This document shows, piece by piece, positions 7,043-8,515 of a DNA stretch of 8,515 nucleotides. The notes under the pieces were generated by a model. The model made no database searches, was not told where the DNA came from, and saw nothing but the letters and a program-made list of their open reading frames with translations. The DNA lies in contig JAQVNR010000058.1 of the NCBI GenBank assembly GCA_028703035.1, positions 1 to 8,515 on the forward strand. The letters are read 5' to 3'. This stretch comes from Bacilli bacterium (GTDB lineage: Bacteria > Bacillota_I > Bacilli_A > RF39 > UBA660). Position 1 is the stretch's first letter, and every line of letters starts with the position of its first letter. The translations under genes and the position numbers were made by a program.

Positions 7043-7888
7043 ATGAAAAAGAAAATAATAAAAATAATATTGGGAAGTAGTACTGGACTAATTATTGTTA
7101 GTTTAATTATTATAGTTTCTATATTAATGGTTTATAGTTTTTTTGGTGGAGAGATATTTGATAGTGGATATGTTGAAGGTAATATGGAATATGCAGAAGT
7201 ATATCGAAGTGTTTTAAATAATAACATAACAAGAAATATAAATGGATATATACCATTATCTAGATTGATGTATTTTTATTTAGAAGATGATAACTTATCA
7301 TTAAACGAAATATATGAAAATAACATAGATTATGAGTTGAAAACTATTAAACCATTCAAAGAAGTTTGTTTAGAACATTATAATAGTTTTTATACTTGTC
7401 AAGAAACCGAAATATTAAAAAATAATCATAGTGATGAATATCCTTTTAAACCATTTAATGCACCAGTAAAATTTGAAGATACGATAATAACTAGTTATTA
7501 TGGCGAAGAAAGAATAGTTTACGATCGGTTTAATATCCATTATGCTTGGGATTTCGCTGCACCTGCAGAAACTCCTGTCTATTCCATCGGAGATGGAATA
7601 GTTAAAAAAGTTATGTTTAGCCAGTCAACTAACAAAATTGATATAAATAATGGTTTTGGGAATTATATTAGAATTGAATATAATGTAGATGATAGGATTT
7701 ATGAAGTTATATATGCTCATTTATATCCTTATAGTTCTAAAGTACAAGTTGGAGAAATAGTAAAATCTTGGCAAGAAATAGCTACTATTGGAACGACAGG
7801 ATATAGTACTGGTAATCATTTGCATTGGGAAGTAATTTTAGAAAATATAAAAATTGATGGTTTAAATTTGGTGGACTTCAATTTATAA
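7043..7888 (+). CDS. Membrane-anchored M23 family peptidase (VirB1-like role)
   Basis: A 281-residue protein with a lysine-rich N-terminus and one membrane anchor (about residues 7-34), an intermediate region (about 35-140) and a C-terminal LytM/M23 metallopeptidase domain (about 145-275). The zinc and catalytic residues are all present: H166 and D170 in HYAWD, H226 in YAH, and H259/H261 in HLHWE, with the usual GTTGYSTGNH lead-in. M23 enzymes cut peptide cross-links of peptidoglycan, and in conjugation they open the wall for the channel. The two cysteines in the extracellular linker (CLEHYNSFYTC) could form a disulfide. A longer GTG start at 7022 overlaps the VirB4 stop; neither start has a clear ribosome binding site, and ATG 7043, seven bases after the VirB4 stop, is preferred because it begins just before the anchor. 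Confidence 0.88.
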   Translation: MKKKIIKIILGSSTGLIIVSLIIIVSILMVYSFFGGEIFDSGYVEGNMEYAEVYRSVLNNNITRNINGYIPLSRLMYFYLEDDNLSLNEIYENNIDYELKTIKPFKEVCLEHYNSFYTCQETEILKNNHSDEYPFKPFNAPVKFEDTIITSYYGEERIVYDRFNIHYAWDFAAPAETPVYSIGDGIVKKVMFSQSTNKIDINNGFGNYIRIEYNVDDRIYEVIYAHLYPYSSKVQVGEIVKSWQEIATIGTTGYSTGNHLHWEVILENIKIDGLNLVDFNL

Positions 7889-7986
7889 TAAGTTATGTAA
7901 TAAAAAAACAAAAATAATATAAATTATGTACTTAATTGAGCAATTATTATTTCTTTAAATAAAAGGAAATATTAATAAAATTATTT

Positions 7987-8007
7987 ATAACTTATGTAAT
8001 AAGTTAT
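7987..8007. repeat. Inverted repeat ATAACTTA / TAAGTTAT
   Basis: ATAACTTA (7987-7994) and TAAGTTAT (8000-8007) are perfect reverse complements separated by five bases (TGTAA). The right arm is part of an exact copy of the direct-repeat motif and the left arm overlaps a variant copy, so this could be a paired binding site or a weak AT-only hairpin. Confidence 0.6.
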
Positions 8008-8011
8008 GTAA

Positions 8012-8029
8012 ATTTCGCAAGTGCGAAAT
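8012..8029. repeat. Compact hairpin ATTTCGC-AAGT-GCGAAAT
   Basis: A perfect 7-bp stem with a 4-base loop, ATTTCGCAAGTGCGAAAT, directly abuts the direct repeat ending at 8011. Its CGC/GCG core stands out in an otherwise AT-only surrounding. It has no T-run after it, so it is not a terminator by itself. Short GC-cored inverted repeats like this are common beside conjugative nick sites. Function here is unproven. Confidence 0.6.
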
Positions 8030-8037
8030 CAGAAAAT

Positions 8038-8080
8038 GGGAGTATTAAGTCTTATATTATAAGACAATGCTTCCTTTTTT
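8038..8080 (+). terminator. Strong Rho-independent terminator
   Basis: The outer stem pairs GGGAGTATT (8038-8046) with AATGCTTCC (8066-8074), nine pairs including two G-T wobbles. The inner stem pairs GTCTTA (8049-8054) with TAAGAC (8060-8065) around a five-base loop. Only a two-base AA bulge (8047-8048) interrupts the stem. Six T residues (8075-8080) follow at once. It is placed to end the T4SS operon after the M23 gene, about 150 bases downstream of its stop, and to separate it from the RHH gene. It could also act as an attenuator in the leader of the RHH gene if transcription starts upstream. Confidence 0.8.
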
Positions 8081-8161
8081 ATGGGAACATCTTATGCTCA
8101 TATGTTAGATATAAGCAATAATTAGCTTGAAGTTATGTAATTTATAAAAACGGAGGTGTAC

Positions 8162-8329
8162 ATGGAAGTTGTTAAAATAACTGTTGATATTGAAAAAGAA
8201 GTTAGTAATAAAATAAATCTTTATGCTAAAGAAAGAAGATTAAAAAAGAAAGATGCGATCAATGAATTATTAAAATTAGGCTATATAAAAAGTCTTGAAA
8301 TTTGGGAGGTGAAAAACAATGAAAACTAG
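8162..8329 (+). CDS. Small ribbon-helix-helix (CopG/Arc-like) DNA-binding protein
   Basis: A 55-residue protein with the full RHH pattern: an N-terminal strand VVKITVDI (residues 3-10), helix one EVSNKINLYAKERRL (13-27), a basic turn KKK, and helix two DAINELLKLGYIKSLEI (31-47). RHH proteins bind DNA as dimers through the strand and act as repressors, plasmid copy or partition regulators, or relaxosome accessory factors (MobC-like). The start is clear: CGGAGGTG lies just before ATG 8162. The upstream region carries repeated AAGTTATGTAA motifs, one at 8130-8140 only 21 bases before the start, which suggests autoregulation or relaxosome binding. Its end overlaps the next gene by 11 bases. The fold assignment is strong; the role is inferred. 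Confidence 0.8.
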   Translation: MEVVKITVDIEKEVSNKINLYAKERRLKKKDAINELLKLGYIKSLEIWEVKNNEN

Positions 8330-8515
8330 AGGCTATACAGAAGCAGAAATACAAATATTAAATAAAAACAAAAATGTAATAATGGTTAAATACGGAAAAC
8401 AAATTGAATATAAAAATAGCTTTAAAAATTGGGCAGTTCTTCAAAGTTTAAATCATCCAGAAATGTCAGCTATTCAAATATTTGAGAAAGCTGGTTTTAA
8501 TAGGAATATAATCAG
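8319..8515 (+). CDS. HTH-like protein, 5' part (runs off window)
   Basis: The first 65 codons of a gene that continues past the window. GGGAGGTG (8304-8311) lies seven bases before ATG 8319, and the start overlaps the RHH gene's end, so the two are co-translated. The visible sequence begins with a YTEAEIQILNKNKNV helix, then a KQIEYKNSFKNWAV segment (residues 27-40) and SAIQIFEKAGFNRNII (50-65). The last two resemble the 'tracked cell growth'-type N-terminal helices of HTH proteins that accompany IS3-like transposases in Bacillota (xEYKxxFK..., IFExAGF). It could be a transposase-related HTH protein or a stand-alone regulator of the element. The family call is by resemblance only and the C-terminus is not visible. 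Confidence 0.6.
   Translation, partial: MKTRGYTEAEIQILNKNKNVIMVKYGKQIEYKNSFKNWAVLQSLNHPEMSAIQIFEKAGFNRNII

Larger units (their letters stand above)
7886..8140 (+). repeat. Five scattered copies of AAGTTATGTAA-type motif
   Basis: Exact copies of the 11-mer AAGTTATGTAA lie at 7890-7900, 8001-8011 and 8130-8140. Close variants are AAATTATGTAC at 7921-7931 and AACTTATGTAA at 7989-7999. The first two exact copies extend to an identical 15-mer, TAATAAGTTATGTAA (7886-7900 and 7997-8011). All are in the same orientation and essentially confined to the non-coding region (the first touches the M23 stop codon). Their spacing is irregular (31, 68, 12 and 129 bases start to start). Such iterated sites are typical of operator or accessory-protein binding sites. 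Confidence 0.7.
7889..8161. other. Repeat-rich non-coding region; candidate oriT/operator
   Basis: No plausible protein is encoded here. The region contains several copies of an AAGTTATGTAA motif, an 8-bp inverted repeat (7987-8007), a compact hairpin (8012-8029), a strong intrinsic terminator (8038-8080) and the ribosome binding site of the RHH gene. A hairpin with direct repeats next to a small RHH gene is the arrangement often seen at origins of transfer, where RHH accessory proteins bind near the relaxase nick site. No relaxase gene is visible and I recognise no known nick sequence, so the oriT reading is an inference only. Confidence 0.4.

Noticed and set aside
1..7888. Mycoplasma genetic code (TGA as tryptophan)
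   Set aside because: Stops at 710-712 and 1647-1649 are TGA in well-formed gene overlaps, and all tryptophans in the recognised proteins are TGG.
7921..7970. Promoter with -35 TTGAGC at 7936 and an AT-rich -10
   Set aside because: No hexamer close to TATAAT is found at 16-18 bases; in DNA this AT-rich the match is not better than chance.
7886..8140. CRISPR array
   Set aside because: The repeats are only 11-15 bases, irregularly spaced and few; no spacers of uniform length and no cas genes.
8127..8148. Promoter TTGAAG / TATAAA before the RHH gene
   Set aside because: The hexamers are only ten bases apart, too close for a standard promoter, so not listed as a feature.

Overview
This window is a strongly AT-rich, one-directional (+ strand) stretch of conjugation genes, most likely the interior of an integrative conjugative element (ICE) or conjugative plasmid in a low-GC Gram-positive host (Bacillota, or a related lineage close to the Mollicutes). 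Evidence: most genes are preceded by strong AGGAGG-type ribosome binding sites; genes are tightly packed with ATGA-type overlaps; and the set of proteins (SSB, pilin-like peptide, VirB6-like, VirB3-like, VirB4, M23 hydrolase) is that of a Gram-positive type IV secretion system (T4SS). TGA is used as a real stop (ATGA overlaps at 709-712 and 1646-1649) and tryptophan is TGG, so the standard bacterial code applies rather than the Mycoplasma code. The order pilin-like / polytopic membrane protein / VirB4 resembles what I recall of mycoplasma ICEs, but no search was possible.

Layout. 1-1649: accessory block, with the end of one MGYRSDV-type protein, a second complete member of the same family, a 183-residue unknown and a DUF3846-like protein. 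1664-2041: single-stranded DNA-binding protein. 2063-7888: T4SS block with a two-helix pilin/VirB2-like peptide, a VirB6/TrbL-like channel protein, a membrane-anchored unknown, a PrgI/TcpE (VirB3)-like protein with an apparent frameshift, the VirB4 ATPase split into two reading frames, and a membrane-anchored M23 peptidase (VirB1-like role). 7889-8161: a 273-bp non-coding region with repeated AAGTTATGTAA-type motifs, a compact GC-containing hairpin and a strong intrinsic terminator; a candidate oriT and/or operator region. 8162-8515: a small ribbon-helix-helix (RHH) protein overlapping the start of an HTH-like gene that runs off the window.

How the parts would work together: VirB4 powers assembly of the transfer channel made of the VirB6-, VirB3- and VirB2-like membrane proteins; the M23 enzyme opens the peptidoglycan; SSB protects transferred single strands. 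The coupling ATPase, relaxase and integrase are not in this window.

The most notable features are three lesions or non-standard signals within 3.5 kb of the T4SS block (an apparent ACG start at 2063, an apparent one-base insertion near 4361, and an apparent one-base deletion in an A-run near 5555). They point to a decaying element, to sequencing or assembly errors, or, least likely, to programmed recoding. The repeat-rich non-coding region before the RHH gene is the best candidate for an undescribed regulatory or transfer-origin site.
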